DNA of 64,000 nt from Patescibacteria group bacterium (lineage in GTDB: Bacteria; Patescibacteriota; Patescibacteriia; 2-12-FULL-60-25), in the NCBI GenBank assembly GCA_031082005.1, contig JAVHLR010000001.1, positions 253,251 to 317,250 on the forward strand. The letters run 5' to 3'. Every line of letters starts with the position of its first letter. The stretch's first letter is position 1. Below are positions 25,332-34,124 of this stretch, in pieces. The notes below the pieces were generated by a model. It worked only from the letters and a program-made list of their open reading frames with translations. It made no database searches and was not told the DNA's origin. Both the position numbers and the translations under genes were made by a program.

Positions 25332-25360
25332 AATATAGCAGCAAAAGCCGCTTTTGTCAA
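25332..25360 (-). promoter_or_regulatory. Promoter of rnpB
   Basis: On the minus strand TTGACA (25355-25360) and TATATT (25332-25337) are separated by 17 bp. The predicted RNA start falls at about 25324, just before GAGCTGG. Confidence 0.85.
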
Positions 25361-25390
25361 TGGTTTTATCGTGCTATTCTAAATGAAATT

Positions 25391-27382
25391 ATGCGTAAAT
25401 GGGGTTTGATCGTCTTCTTGTGCCTCCTGATGGTTGCGGGCTTAGGCTGGTGGTTCTGGTCTTGGGGCAACATAAACATCAAGGATGACGGGATCATCAC
25501 CCTGAAAATCCAGAATCCCGGAGTTGAAGTCATGCGCCAAGGCTCCGATGATTGGAGCGGAGTGCGTGAAAATGAGACGTTGTCGTCCGGCGACCGCGTA
25601 CGAACCGACGGAAATGGCTTGGCGACAATCGTTTTTTTCGGGCAAGCAGAAGCGCGTCTTGCGCCGCAATCAGAACTGGTCGTCCAAGATATCGAACGCG
25701 CAGCCGACGGCAGCCGACCGACGAAGATCAACCTAAGACTCGAGTTGGGTCGCGTCTGGTCGCGCATCCTACATCTGGCCGAACTCGACGATTCATATAC
25801 TGTCAGCGTCAACCAAGTCGCCGCCACTGTCCGCGGCACTACCTTTGAGATAGCTAGGACTCCCTCCGGTAGCGAGCTGGTGGTTTGGGAGTCTGCCGTC
25901 GAAGTCGGCCCATCGCCCGATCAGGTCGGCGCGGTCATGACACCGACAGTCATAAGCGAAGGCTTCAACGCGAATTTCGACGCAGCAGGCAAAGTGTCGA
26001 GCATCAAAGTCACCGCTGATGAAGTCGATGCTTCGGATTGGCATCGCAATAACATCAACCTGGATAATGCTTTCGCCAAATTCGCAGCGCAACAGCAGGA
26101 GCAGCGTCTGAAGGACATGGGCGGCTCCTTGCCCGGCGGTCCTCTGGATGGTCTGAACAGGCTTTCCGAAAATCTTCATCTCAAGATGGCCGCCGAAAAA
26201 GCACCGCGACTTTATGCGGCATACGTCGAACGGCGTCTTTATGGCATCAAACGCCTAATAGAACGCAACCGATCAGGCGCGGCTTTTTCGACCCTGACCG
26301 TGCTCGAGCAAGACATCAATTCCCGTTTGCGCGGTCCGGATGCAGACGCCTTTGGCCGTCCTTTGCGCCGCGCGCTTTTCGGCATGTCTGATCTGTTGCG
26401 TGAAGTCGGACCGTCTTCTCCTTATTATCGCCTCAAACAGAAGATCGAAGACATGGAGATCGGCTTGGCTATCAACGACGACGCTGGCGGTATCTACGCT
26501 AGGATGCGGGCCATGGACGCGCGTTTGGACGAGGCGACTGTCCTTATCGGTCAGATGTCTCTGGACGAAGCTAAGGATGCTTTGGATGCGGCACGGCAAG
26601 GCATCGCCAATGCCGAGCGCGATATCGATCGCCTCCCGGAGACGGTCGAGTCGTCGAAAGTCTCTTCGTTGCGCGGACGCCTGGGCGTGATCAAAGCGCG
26701 CGAAGCCGCATTGCGGATCAAGCTTGCCACGGCAATCAGCCCGCCTGTCACCGAGATGTCGTCCGGCAACACGACCTCGACTCCCGATTTCTTGACCGCC
26801 ACTTCGACTCCGGAGTTCGTGCAGAGCACAAGTACGTCGTATGAGAACATAATCCTGTCGGCGCGTCCCGGTTCGCCCATCGTCGGCGACAAGGTGACGC
26901 TAAGCGTGAAAGCGACCAGGGCAGACGGCACTTCAGCGGACGTGACCGCCAACTCCATCTTCACGCTTACCGGAGCGGGTACGATCAACGGTCCGGTATT
27001 CGAGACCGCGGCGGTCGGACCTGTCACTCTGCGGGCTGAATTCAAGCAAGAAGATGAAATCTATAAAGCCGAGATAAGGTTGGACGTCAAAGCTGCGCCC
27101 GTCGTCCTCAAGTCGCTTAAGATGACCGCTGAATCGACTGGCACTCTCGGTCCAGGCGAGAGCGCGGTGCTGCACGCACAAGCCGTCTACTCGGATAATT
27201 CGACCAAAGACGTGACTGTTAGCACGTCCTTCACTACTTCGAATAATATTTTAGGCTACGTGGTCAACAATGTCCTTTACGCGGGCAAAGATGCGGTCGG
27301 CCAGCTGCGCGTCATCGGAAAATACCGCGAGGGCACGGTTGAAGTCGGAGCATATATCGACTTCCAGATATCAGGCAGATGA
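25391..27382 (+). CDS. FecR-domain protein with membrane anchor and C-terminal Ig-like domain
   Basis: The 663 residues start with a membrane anchor (about 4-22, ending WWFWSWG). They continue with a FecR domain (about 40-160), marked by VRENETLSSGDRVRTDGNGLA, and a loop ending in NQVAATVRGTTFEI. A helical, likely coiled region covers 210-450, then a Thr/Ser-rich linker, and two Big-like beta domains cover 470-660. FecR-like domains often sense or bind extracytoplasmic ligands. The stop overlaps the start of the downstream CHASE2 cyclase by 4 bp, so the two probably form one sensory unit. TATTCT lies 10 nt before the ATG, suggesting a very short leader. Confidence 0.85.
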   Translation: MRKWGLIVFLCLLMVAGLGWWFWSWGNINIKDDGIITLKIQNPGVEVMRQGSDDWSGVRENETLSSGDRVRTDGNGLATIVFFGQAEARLAPQSELVVQDIERAADGSRPTKINLRLELGRVWSRILHLAELDDSYTVSVNQVAATVRGTTFEIARTPSGSELVVWESAVEVGPSPDQVGAVMTPTVISEGFNANFDAAGKVSSIKVTADEVDASDWHRNNINLDNAFAKFAAQQQEQRLKDMGGSLPGGPLDGLNRLSENLHLKMAAEKAPRLYAAYVERRLYGIKRLIERNRSGAAFSTLTVLEQDINSRLRGPDADAFGRPLRRALFGMSDLLREVGPSSPYYRLKQKIEDMEIGLAINDDAGGIYARMRAMDARLDEATVLIGQMSLDEAKDALDAARQGIANAERDIDRLPETVESSKVSSLRGRLGVIKAREAALRIKLATAISPPVTEMSSGNTTSTPDFLTATSTPEFVQSTSTSYENIILSARPGSPIVGDKVTLSVKATRADGTSADVTANSIFTLTGAGTINGPVFETAAVGPVTLRAEFKQEDEIYKAEIRLDVKAAPVVLKSLKMTAESTGTLGPGESAVLHAQAVYSDNSTKDVTVSTSFTTSNNILGYVVNNVLYAGKDAVGQLRVIGKYREGTVEVGAYIDFQISGR

Positions 27383-29379
27383 AAAATATGAAGATCAAAA
27401 TGAAATCAGGGCGTGCTCTGTTGGTTGGCGGGGCCGTGGGTTTAGTCGCCGCTTTAGCCTACCTTTCGGGCATCTTCGCGTCTTGGGACAACCGTTTGTC
27501 CGACTTGCTCTATCTGCCGCATCAAGTCGATCCGAAAATCTACATCATCAGTATCGATGATTCGTCGTTGACCCAGATCGGCCGCTGGCCTTGGCCGCGT
27601 TCCGTGCATGCCGAGCTCATCGACAGACTGAAAGAAGCGGGCGCGCGCGTCATCGCGTATGATGTGAACTTCCCCGAACCCTCCGATGAGACAGACGACC
27701 AAGCCTTGGCCGAATCGGTCAAAGCCGCCGGCAACGTGGTCTTGCCCATCGAGCTGCAGTTCCTGATAAGCCGCGGGCAGGTCACCTATGCACCGGAAAA
27801 AGCGGTTTCCGCAATCCCGCAGATCGGCGCCGCGGCTGCTGCCTCTGGACATGTGAATTCACCTCCGGATACCGACAACATATTTCGCCGCACATCGTTG
27901 GTCGTCCGCGGACCTGACGGCAAAATCGTCCCTTCTTTCGAGACTCAAATCTTAGACGTGATCGGCAAGCTGTCTTTGTCCAAAGAGGCGCGCGTCGATA
28001 GCTTGGGCCGCATGATGGTCAGTTTTGCCGGGGCGCCGGGGAATGCTTATAGGCAACAGACCATTTCCGCCGTGGACGTGCTGCGCGGCACGCGCGACCT
28101 GACGCCCTTGAATGGCTCTATCGTTTTCGTCGGTGCGACGGCGTACGACCTGCATGACAACCTGCTTGTCCCGACGTCATTCGGCTTGCCCATGCCCGGC
28201 GTCGAAGTCCACGCCAACATCCTCGACACTCTCCTGAATCGTCGCTGGATTTCCGAGTTCCCTTCCTCTGCGCAAGCTGCCGTGTTGGTTTTGCTCGGTT
28301 TTCTCGTCGGCTTCCTGGTCTGGAAGTTGCGTGCCAAATGGAATCTTCCTTTGACCGTGCTGCTCTGGATAATCGTCTTGGTCGCGAGTCTGATCTTGTT
28401 CGACCGCGGATGGATTTACGGCATCCTGTGGCCGACTGTCGTCATGCTTCTGTCCTACGCCGCCGTGACGTTAGAGCGTAAGATCTCGGCCGAACGCGAA
28501 AAAAAACACCTGAAGCAGGCTTTCTCGCAGTACGTCTCGAGCGCGGTCGTCGATTCAATCTTAGCTGATCCTTCCAGGCTCAAACTTGGCGGCGAGCGCA
28601 AACGTATGTCGGTCCTGTTCTCGGACATCTGCGGCTTTACCTCCATCTCCGAAGGTTTAAGCCCTGAAAAGCTGGTCGAGCTGCTGAACAAATATCTCAA
28701 CCGCATGACGGAAATAGTTTTTGAGGAGCGCGGCGTGCTCGACAAATACATCGGTGATGCGGTTATGGCTTTCTGGAACGCGCCACTGGAACAGCCCCAT
28801 CACGCAGAGCAGGCCGTACGCACCGCGCTCAAGATGCAGCGAGTACTCGACAAGATGAACGAGGATAAAGACTTCGGCGACGTCGAGATCCGCATCGGCG
28901 TCGGCATCAATACGGGCGACATGGTGGTCGGCAACGTGGGAGGTGACATGCGTTTCGATTACACCGTCATCGGCGACAACGTGAACCTAGGTTCACGTCT
29001 CGAAGCTTTGACGCGCCAGTACAAAGTCGGTGTCATCACGACCGAGGCGACGCGACAGGAATTGGGGGAGCACATCTTGTGCCGCAGGCTGGATAAAGTC
29101 GCGGTCAAAGGCAAGAAAGAACCGGTCGTCATCTACGAAGCCATGGTCGAGGAACATGACGCGACCGACGGGCAAAAGAAACTCGCGCACGACTTCGAAG
29201 ACGCCTTGGAAAAATATTTCGCCCGAGATTTCACCGCGGCCAAAGCCTCATGCGACGCCATCCTCTCCGTTTCTCCCGAAGATTTCCCGACTAAGAACCT
29301 CAAGGAAAGATGCGACCACTTCCTGCAGGAACCGCCACCGTCCGACTGGGTCGGCACTTGGGTCTATACCAAGAAATAG
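27379..29379 (+). CDS. CHASE2-domain adenylate/guanylate cyclase
   Basis: This is a class III nucleotide cyclase of 666 residues. An N-terminal span (about 10-30) is followed by an extracellular CHASE2 domain (40-290, with IISIDDSSLTQIGRWPWPRS and YDVNFPEPSD), then three spans (295-370). The catalytic domain covers 405-590: metal-binding Asp in LFSDICGFTSISEG and GDAVMAFWNAP, then GVGINTGDMVVGNVG and FDYTVIGDNVNLGSRLE. The Asp of that last block fits ATP rather than GTP use. A helical tail with a possible TPR follows. It overlaps the FecR gene, so an external signal relayed to cAMP is likely. No cAMP receptor is seen in the window. Confidence 0.92.
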   Translation: MKNMKIKMKSGRALLVGGAVGLVAALAYLSGIFASWDNRLSDLLYLPHQVDPKIYIISIDDSSLTQIGRWPWPRSVHAELIDRLKEAGARVIAYDVNFPEPSDETDDQALAESVKAAGNVVLPIELQFLISRGQVTYAPEKAVSAIPQIGAAAAASGHVNSPPDTDNIFRRTSLVVRGPDGKIVPSFETQILDVIGKLSLSKEARVDSLGRMMVSFAGAPGNAYRQQTISAVDVLRGTRDLTPLNGSIVFVGATAYDLHDNLLVPTSFGLPMPGVEVHANILDTLLNRRWISEFPSSAQAAVLVLLGFLVGFLVWKLRAKWNLPLTVLLWIIVLVASLILFDRGWIYGILWPTVVMLLSYAAVTLERKISAEREKKHLKQAFSQYVSSAVVDSILADPSRLKLGGERKRMSVLFSDICGFTSISEGLSPEKLVELLNKYLNRMTEIVFEERGVLDKYIGDAVMAFWNAPLEQPHHAEQAVRTALKMQRVLDKMNEDKDFGDVEIRIGVGINTGDMVVGNVGGDMRFDYTVIGDNVNLGSRLEALTRQYKVGVITTEATRQELGEHILCRRLDKVAVKGKKEPVVIYEAMVEEHDATDGQKKLAHDFEDALEKYFARDFTAAKASCDAILSVSPEDFPTKNLKERCDHFLQEPPPSDWVGTWVYTKK

Positions 29380-29387
29380 GATTTTCA

Positions 29388-29416
29388 AAAACACCCCGGA
29401 GAACCTGGGTGTTTTT
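29388..29416. terminator. Terminator after the cyclase
   Basis: The stem AAACACCC/GGGTGTTT is followed by TTGC. It lies between convergent genes and may serve both. Confidence 0.75.
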
Positions 29417-29432
29417 GCTTCGATCGAGGCTT

Positions 29433-29615
29433 CTATTCCTCTTCTTTGATGCTGGAGATGGCCATCTCCTTGAGCTCCGGCGTCATGTCGGCATCCGTCA
29501 TGTTGTGCTCTTCTTTGCCGTGCTCCGCGAGCTTCATCAGCACTTCTTCTTGGGTGTCTGCCGTGGCGACGAAGTCGCACGACATGCCCATATCTTTGCA
29601 TGCGAGTGTCTTCAT
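29433..29615 (-). CDS. DUF1059 small protein, copy 1
   Basis: The 60 residues MKTLACKDMGMSCDFVATAD followed by a helix match the small DUF1059 family: Cys at positions 6 and 13, and a helical second half with EEVLMKLAEHGKEEHNM. Function is unknown. A paralog lies at 56696. It sits alone between the cyclase and trpS and has no Shine-Dalgarno sequence. Confidence 0.8.
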   Translation of the reverse strand: MKTLACKDMGMSCDFVATADTQEEVLMKLAEHGKEEHNMTDADMTPELKEMAISSIKEEE

Positions 29616-29650
29616 AAATATGGATATTATGGATTAGCGGAAACAGTATA

Positions 29651-30646
29651 TCACAGCCTCCCGAGCCCAACTCTTTCCCTCACGATCTTCATCTTGGCTG
29701 CAGCCATTTCTTGCGCTTTATCGCGTCCTTCATCCAAGACCCTCATGAGCTCGCCGGGATCTTTTTTGTATTCGTCCAGCTTCTTTTGTATCGGGGCGAG
29801 CATTTCGACTACAGCTTCACCTAAAGCTTTCTTGAACTCGGCATATCCTTTGCCGGCGAATTCGGCTTCGATCTCCTTGATCGGCTTTCCTGTCGCGTGA
29901 TGGAAGATGGTGAGTAGGTTCGAGATGGCAGGACGCTCGATGGCGTCGTAGGCGATATCCGCACCGGAATCCGTGACCGCGCGTGCGATTTTTTTGCGGA
30001 TCACGTCCGGTCCGTCGTTCAACATGATGGTCGCCGCAGCCGATTCGTCGCTCTTGCTCATCTTCTTCAGCGGATCCTGCAGGCTCATGATGCGCGCGCC
30101 GACCTTCTGCACCAAAGCTTGCGGCACCACGAACGTCTCGCCGAATGTCGTATTGAAACGTCGTGCGATGGTCCGCGTCAGTTCGACGTGCTGCATCTGA
30201 TCCTCGCCGACCGGCACGGCTGTCGTATCGTACAGCAAGATATCGGCTGCCATGAGCGAAGGGTAGTTGAATAATCCTGCACCCACGTTCTCGCCTTTGG
30301 CCTTTGCCTTATCTTTGTACTGTGTCATGCGTTCGAGCTCACTCATCTTGACGAGCGTCCCCAGGATCCACCCCAGTTCGGCATGCTCATGTACCTCGCT
30401 CTGCACGAAAATGGTGGTCCGTCTCGGATCGAGTCCGATCGCCAGATAGGTCGCCGCAATCTCCAGCGTTCTTTCCAACATCTGCTTCGGGTCTTGCGGC
30501 ACAGTGATGGCGTGGAGATCTACGATGCAGAAAATCGAGCGGAAGCGATGCTGCAATTCCACCCACTGCTTAAGGGCACCGATAAAATTGCCGATATGTG
30601 GCGTGGATGTCGGCTTTACGCCTGAAAATAGTAGTTCTGCTGGCAT
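29651..30646 (-). CDS. trpS: Tryptophanyl-tRNA synthetase
   Basis: TrpS charges tRNA-Trp with tryptophan. The 331 residues include the class I signature TPHIGNFIGAL near residue 15, the tryptophan pocket and GEDQMQHVELTR near residue 145, and the KMSKS loop KKMSKSDES near residue 195. The length is normal for bacterial TrpS. No Shine-Dalgarno sequence precedes the ATG. Confidence 0.97.
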   Translation of the reverse strand: MPAELLFSGVKPTSTPHIGNFIGALKQWVELQHRFRSIFCIVDLHAITVPQDPKQMLERTLEIAATYLAIGLDPRRTTIFVQSEVHEHAELGWILGTLVKMSELERMTQYKDKAKAKGENVGAGLFNYPSLMAADILLYDTTAVPVGEDQMQHVELTRTIARRFNTTFGETFVVPQALVQKVGARIMSLQDPLKKMSKSDESAAATIMLNDGPDVIRKKIARAVTDSGADIAYDAIERPAISNLLTIFHHATGKPIKEIEAEFAGKGYAEFKKALGEAVVEMLAPIQKKLDEYKKDPGELMRVLDEGRDKAQEMAAAKMKIVRERVGLGRL

Positions 30647-30684
30647 ATTTGTCTAGATAGAGTGCCTCATAAGCCGAATCATGA

Positions 30685-30728
30685 CAAATACGACAGAACC
30701 CCTCCGCGGTGCGTACGCAGAGGGGTTC
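30685..30728 (-). terminator. Hairpin terminator after the 31567 gene
   Basis: On the minus strand AACCCCTC pairs with GAGGGGTT and is followed by CTGTCGTATTTG, again a C-broken tract. Confidence 0.65.
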
Positions 30729-30736
30729 GAGGTTGG

Positions 30737-31567
30737 TCAGACGAGATCGGGATAGCGTCGCAGGATATCCAGGACGACCGGGTCTTCGGCATGGCCGAGC
30801 AGGAACGCCTCGCGTAACTGCTCGCGCATCAGCTTCTTCATCACATCTCTGATTTTCTGATTCGGCGTGTCGGCTTCCTTTAGGGTGTCGTCGAACCCTG
30901 ACAACGAGGCGAGGACCATCTTCCATTGGCTGTCCTGCCGATGCGCGAGCTCTGGGCCGGCGTTCTTTTCGCACCCGATAGCGTGCATGAGCCCGAAGAG
31001 GTGGGTGAGCCAGTCGTGTCGCTGATGGAAGGGGATGATGTCGGAGAACGTCCCGTCGAACCATTTCAGGATTTCTGTATTGCCTGCTACGACCTCGACA
31101 AGACGAATCTCGCGACGGCCGAAGGAATCGAATTCTCTCCTGCCGTTGCCTGACCCGAAAAGGATCTGGTACTGGTCTCTGTCGAAGGTGAGAGGGGAAT
31201 CCAGTACGGCGATTTTTCCCTTCGGTGGTTGACCGACGGCGATTCTGTCCGTGTGCAGGCCGGTGGATATGGTCGTCCCCAGACGCAGCACCTCGGACGT
31301 CAGCACGCCGATGGAGAGCCTTGTTTCCTTCCTTTCTTCCACACGGTCGAAAGTGACGCATTCGTTCGTGAGCGGCCCCCTTCGCCTGGGTCGTCGCGAC
31401 GGCCCCGTCATCGTGTGGTCCACGAGCAGGACACATTGTCCGGTCTTGCCTGTGAGTTCCTCCTGAAGAGCGAACAGGCGTCCAAGGCACTGCTTATCGC
31501 CCTCATGGAACCTAGCTGCATGCGCCCGGAGCGCCTCAAGACCGCTGTCGTCGTGGTCTTTCCGCAT
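30737..31567 (-). CDS. Cassette-type protein of unknown function (276 residues)
   Basis: The ATG at 31567 follows GAGAGGAG with good spacing, which excludes the longer frame from 31675 that overlaps the promoter. The start is MRKDHDDSGLEALRAHAARF. The middle holds beta strands and a run of basic residues (GPSRRPRRRGP). The end is helical (VMKKLMREQLREAFLLGHAE). No signal peptide or membrane span is present. The family is not recognised. It is a single-gene unit between trpS and RNase J. Confidence 0.72.
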   Translation of the reverse strand: MRKDHDDSGLEALRAHAARFHEGDKQCLGRLFALQEELTGKTGQCVLLVDHTMTGPSRRPRRRGPLTNECVTFDRVEERKETRLSIGVLTSEVLRLGTTISTGLHTDRIAVGQPPKGKIAVLDSPLTFDRDQYQILFGSGNGRREFDSFGRREIRLVEVVAGNTEILKWFDGTFSDIIPFHQRHDWLTHLFGLMHAIGCEKNAGPELAHRQDSQWKMVLASLSGFDDTLKEADTPNQKIRDVMKKLMREQLREAFLLGHAEDPVVLDILRRYPDLV

Positions 31568-31598
31568 GATTAGACTCCTCTCGAAAAGATCTTGGCCA

Positions 31599-31627
31599 AA
31601 CTTAGCCGCGGTTGATAGCGTTGTCAA
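31599..31627 (-). promoter_or_regulatory. Promoter of the 31567 cassette gene
   Basis: On the minus strand TTGACA (31622-31627), 17 bp, TAAGTT (31599-31604). The -10 is 31 nt from the ATG. Confidence 0.75.
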
Positions 31628-31753
31628 CCTTCGGGAAAACCAAAAGACAGGCCTTGCGGTCTGTCTCTTCTTCACGGCTTCTGCACTTTCTTAGCGAGCT
31701 GAATCAATCTATATCTCGAGAACGGGTGCTTATCGCTGTGACTTTATTCGTTT

Positions 31754-33838
31754 TTACACTTCAACGATTATCGGTAGGATCATGGGCCTGCGTTCCGTCT
31801 TCTTGAACAGGAACATGCCCAGATCATCGCGTACTTTATCTTTCAGGAACGTGCCGTTAGCGCCGCTGCGTGGGTCCTTGTCCGCTAGGATCTCGGATAC
31901 CTTCTTGCTGGCTTGTCGCATCAGCTCTCCTTGTTCTTTCATGTACACGAACCCGCGCGAAATCAGATCCGGCATCTGCATCAACCTTCCGGTCTTTGCG
32001 CTGACCACGGCCAGTACCACTACGACTCCGTCGCCGGCGAGCTCTTGGCGATCTCTAAGTACGATATGGTTGGTATCGCCTACGCCTAAGCCGTCCACGA
32101 AGACGTAATCCGTCGGTACTTTCCGGTTGGTCAATTGTCCGTTGCCTTGCTTGTCGAATTCCATGATCTGTCCGTTATCGGCGATCATGATGTTGTTCTG
32201 GTCGAAACCCGCATTGACCGCTCCTTTGGCGTGTTCAACTAAGAAGGAATAATGGCCTTCGATCGGTATGAGGTATTTCGGTTTGATCATCTTGTGCATC
32301 TGCACGACGTCTTCTTGTTTGGCATGTCCACCCGCGTGCACGTCCATCATCTGATAATGGATGACGTTCGCGCCTTCGCGGTAAAGCGTGTCTTTGACGC
32401 GCTGGACCGAGCGTTCATTGCCCGGGATGACTGAACTTGAGAAGACGACGGTATCGCCTGGTTCTATCTCGACTATCGGATGCTCACGGGTCGCGATGCG
32501 CATGAGCGCGGCACGATCCTCGCCCTGGGCTCCGGTGCATACGACGGCCACTTTGTTCGGCGGATATTTGTGGATCTCCTTGGTTTCGATGAGCGTGCCT
32601 TTTTGGACTTTAACATAGCCCAATTCTTGCGCGATCATGATGTTTGATTTCATGGAGAAGCCTTCCACCGCGACTTTGCGGCCTTGTCGTTCGCAGGCGA
32701 GGATGATCTGCTGGATACGTGCGATCATGGAACTGAACGTCCCGATGATCACCTTACCCTGTGCATTGGCGATGATCTCGTCGATGTTGTGCTGGATCTC
32801 GTATTCCGGCAACTGACGACCCGGTTGCCAAGCATTGGTCGAGTCGATCATGAGCGCCAATACCCCACGTTCACCCAGTTTCATGATTTTAGTGGTTTCT
32901 TGTAGGGATTGCGCGCCTGGTGCCGGATCGAGTTTGAAGTCGCCGGTATGCACCACGATTCCGCTAGGCGTATTCACGATTATGCCCATGGACGAGGGGA
33001 TCGAGTGCGCGACTCCGAAGAACTCCAGTTTGAAGACGCCTAACTGCAGTACGTCATTGTAGCCCACGGTGTGGACGTTCAGTGGCGGTGTACCGCGGAA
33101 ATCGTCTTGGCGTTTCTTGATGATCGCACCCGTCAGGTCGGAGGTGAAGATAGGAGGGTTACCTAATCTCGGGATGAGGTAGGGGATGCTTCCGATATGA
33201 TCCAAATGTCCGTGCGTGATTATCACGCCGCGGATATTCTTCTCTTTGCCTTTAAGATACGAGATGTTAGGGATGATGTAATCGACTCCCGGCATGTCGT
33301 CCTCCGGGAACATGAAGCCCATGTCCAAAATGATGATGTCTTTGCCGTATTCGAGCATGGTCATATTGCGGCCAACCTCTTCATTCCCACCGAGTACGAT
33401 TATCTTCAGCCTCTCCTCCGGACGCGACTTCAAATTGTCGGTGTCTGATCCGGTCTTTAGGTAGGGTTTGAATTTGTACGTATTCAGGCGGGGTGGACGT
33501 ACGTTGCTGGACATCCTGCCGCCAGGACGGCGACCGTGCTGTTTGCCGGCTTTCTCTTCGCGCTTGAAGCCCTCCTTGAGTGAAGGCTCCGGCCTTTTGC
33601 CGTTGCGCGCGATTGCCTTGGCGATCAGGGAGTTGACTTCGGTCGCAGCCTCTGATGTCGGTTTAAGCACGTCGATTGGGCGTTGTCCCGGTCGATTGTC
33701 GCGTTTTCTGAAGGCAGCATTTTGCGGCCTGAATGGTTTGGCGTCCCTGCCGTAACGTCGGTTGTTGCCGCGCGGGAAGTGACTGCCTTGGTTTCCGCTC
33801 GTGCCCGATGGGCTAGCGGATCGTTTGATGGGCTCCAT
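31754..33838 (-). CDS. rnj: Ribonuclease J with long basic N-terminal extension
   Basis: RNase J is a metallo-beta-lactamase/beta-CASP nuclease with endo- and 5'-exonuclease activity in mRNA decay and rRNA maturation. The zinc motif THGHLDHIG lies near residue 210, HTGDFKLDP follows, and the C-terminal part carries SGHAKQED-like HAGGHAKQEDV. The 694 residues exceed the usual 555. The extra 140 at the N-terminus are rich in Arg, Lys, Gly, Asn and Pro (for example RYGRDAKPFRPQNAAFRKRD), which looks like a disordered RNA-binding tail. The mRNA leader is about 190 nt. Confidence 0.95.
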   Translation of the reverse strand: MEPIKRSASPSGTSGNQGSHFPRGNNRRYGRDAKPFRPQNAAFRKRDNRPGQRPIDVLKPTSEAATEVNSLIAKAIARNGKRPEPSLKEGFKREEKAGKQHGRRPGGRMSSNVRPPRLNTYKFKPYLKTGSDTDNLKSRPEERLKIIVLGGNEEVGRNMTMLEYGKDIIILDMGFMFPEDDMPGVDYIIPNISYLKGKEKNIRGVIITHGHLDHIGSIPYLIPRLGNPPIFTSDLTGAIIKKRQDDFRGTPPLNVHTVGYNDVLQLGVFKLEFFGVAHSIPSSMGIIVNTPSGIVVHTGDFKLDPAPGAQSLQETTKIMKLGERGVLALMIDSTNAWQPGRQLPEYEIQHNIDEIIANAQGKVIIGTFSSMIARIQQIILACERQGRKVAVEGFSMKSNIMIAQELGYVKVQKGTLIETKEIHKYPPNKVAVVCTGAQGEDRAALMRIATREHPIVEIEPGDTVVFSSSVIPGNERSVQRVKDTLYREGANVIHYQMMDVHAGGHAKQEDVVQMHKMIKPKYLIPIEGHYSFLVEHAKGAVNAGFDQNNIMIADNGQIMEFDKQGNGQLTNRKVPTDYVFVDGLGVGDTNHIVLRDRQELAGDGVVVVLAVVSAKTGRLMQMPDLISRGFVYMKEQGELMRQASKKVSEILADKDPRSGANGTFLKDKVRDDLGMFLFKKTERRPMILPIIVEV

Positions 33839-34031
33839 ATTTAATTGTCAGCATGTAAAAACTCGCGCCACCTAAGGCACCGACTTGTTTTCATGCATTG
33901 GAATATCCAAGTAATGGATTTCCGAAAACAAAAATTAATTGTTTAGTGAGTTATCTGCGTCTTTTGGACTAATTCAGATGCGTCGGAATTTGCGTAGATT
34001 TACGCCCAATCGGCGACGGACTTGAATTTAT
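33839..34031 (-). promoter_or_regulatory. Long 5' leader of the RNase J mRNA
   Basis: The distance from the predicted promoter to the ATG is about 190 nt, with no open frame. It contains a hairpin at 33900-33923 (GGAATATCC/GGATTTCC) and A/T-rich single-stranded stretches. No known riboswitch is recognised. Autoregulation, as for other decay nucleases, is inference. Confidence 0.5.
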
Positions 34032-34037
34032 GAAACT

Positions 34038-34066
34038 AGTATAGCCTATTACCGAAGTTCTGTCAA
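34038..34066 (-). promoter_or_regulatory. Promoter of RNase J
   Basis: On the minus strand TTGACA (34061-34066) and TATACT (34038-34043) are separated by 17 bp, close to consensus. Confidence 0.8.
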
Positions 34067-34085
34067 AGAACGGATGTGTAATACC

Positions 34086-34118
34086 AAAGGGCGGATCATG
34101 AAACCCGCCCTCTTTTTT
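34086..34118. terminator. Terminator of the FMN reductase gene
   Basis: The stem AGGGCGG/CCGCCCT is flanked by AAA on the left and CTTTTTT on the right. It lies just past the minus-strand stop at 34125. Confidence 0.7.
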
Positions 34119-34124
34119 GTCGAA

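Noticed and set aside
30570-31490. 306-codon minus-strand ORF overlapping the 31567 gene
   Set aside because: It runs through the terminator and into trpS in another frame. The 31567 frame has a promoter and a ribosome-binding site.
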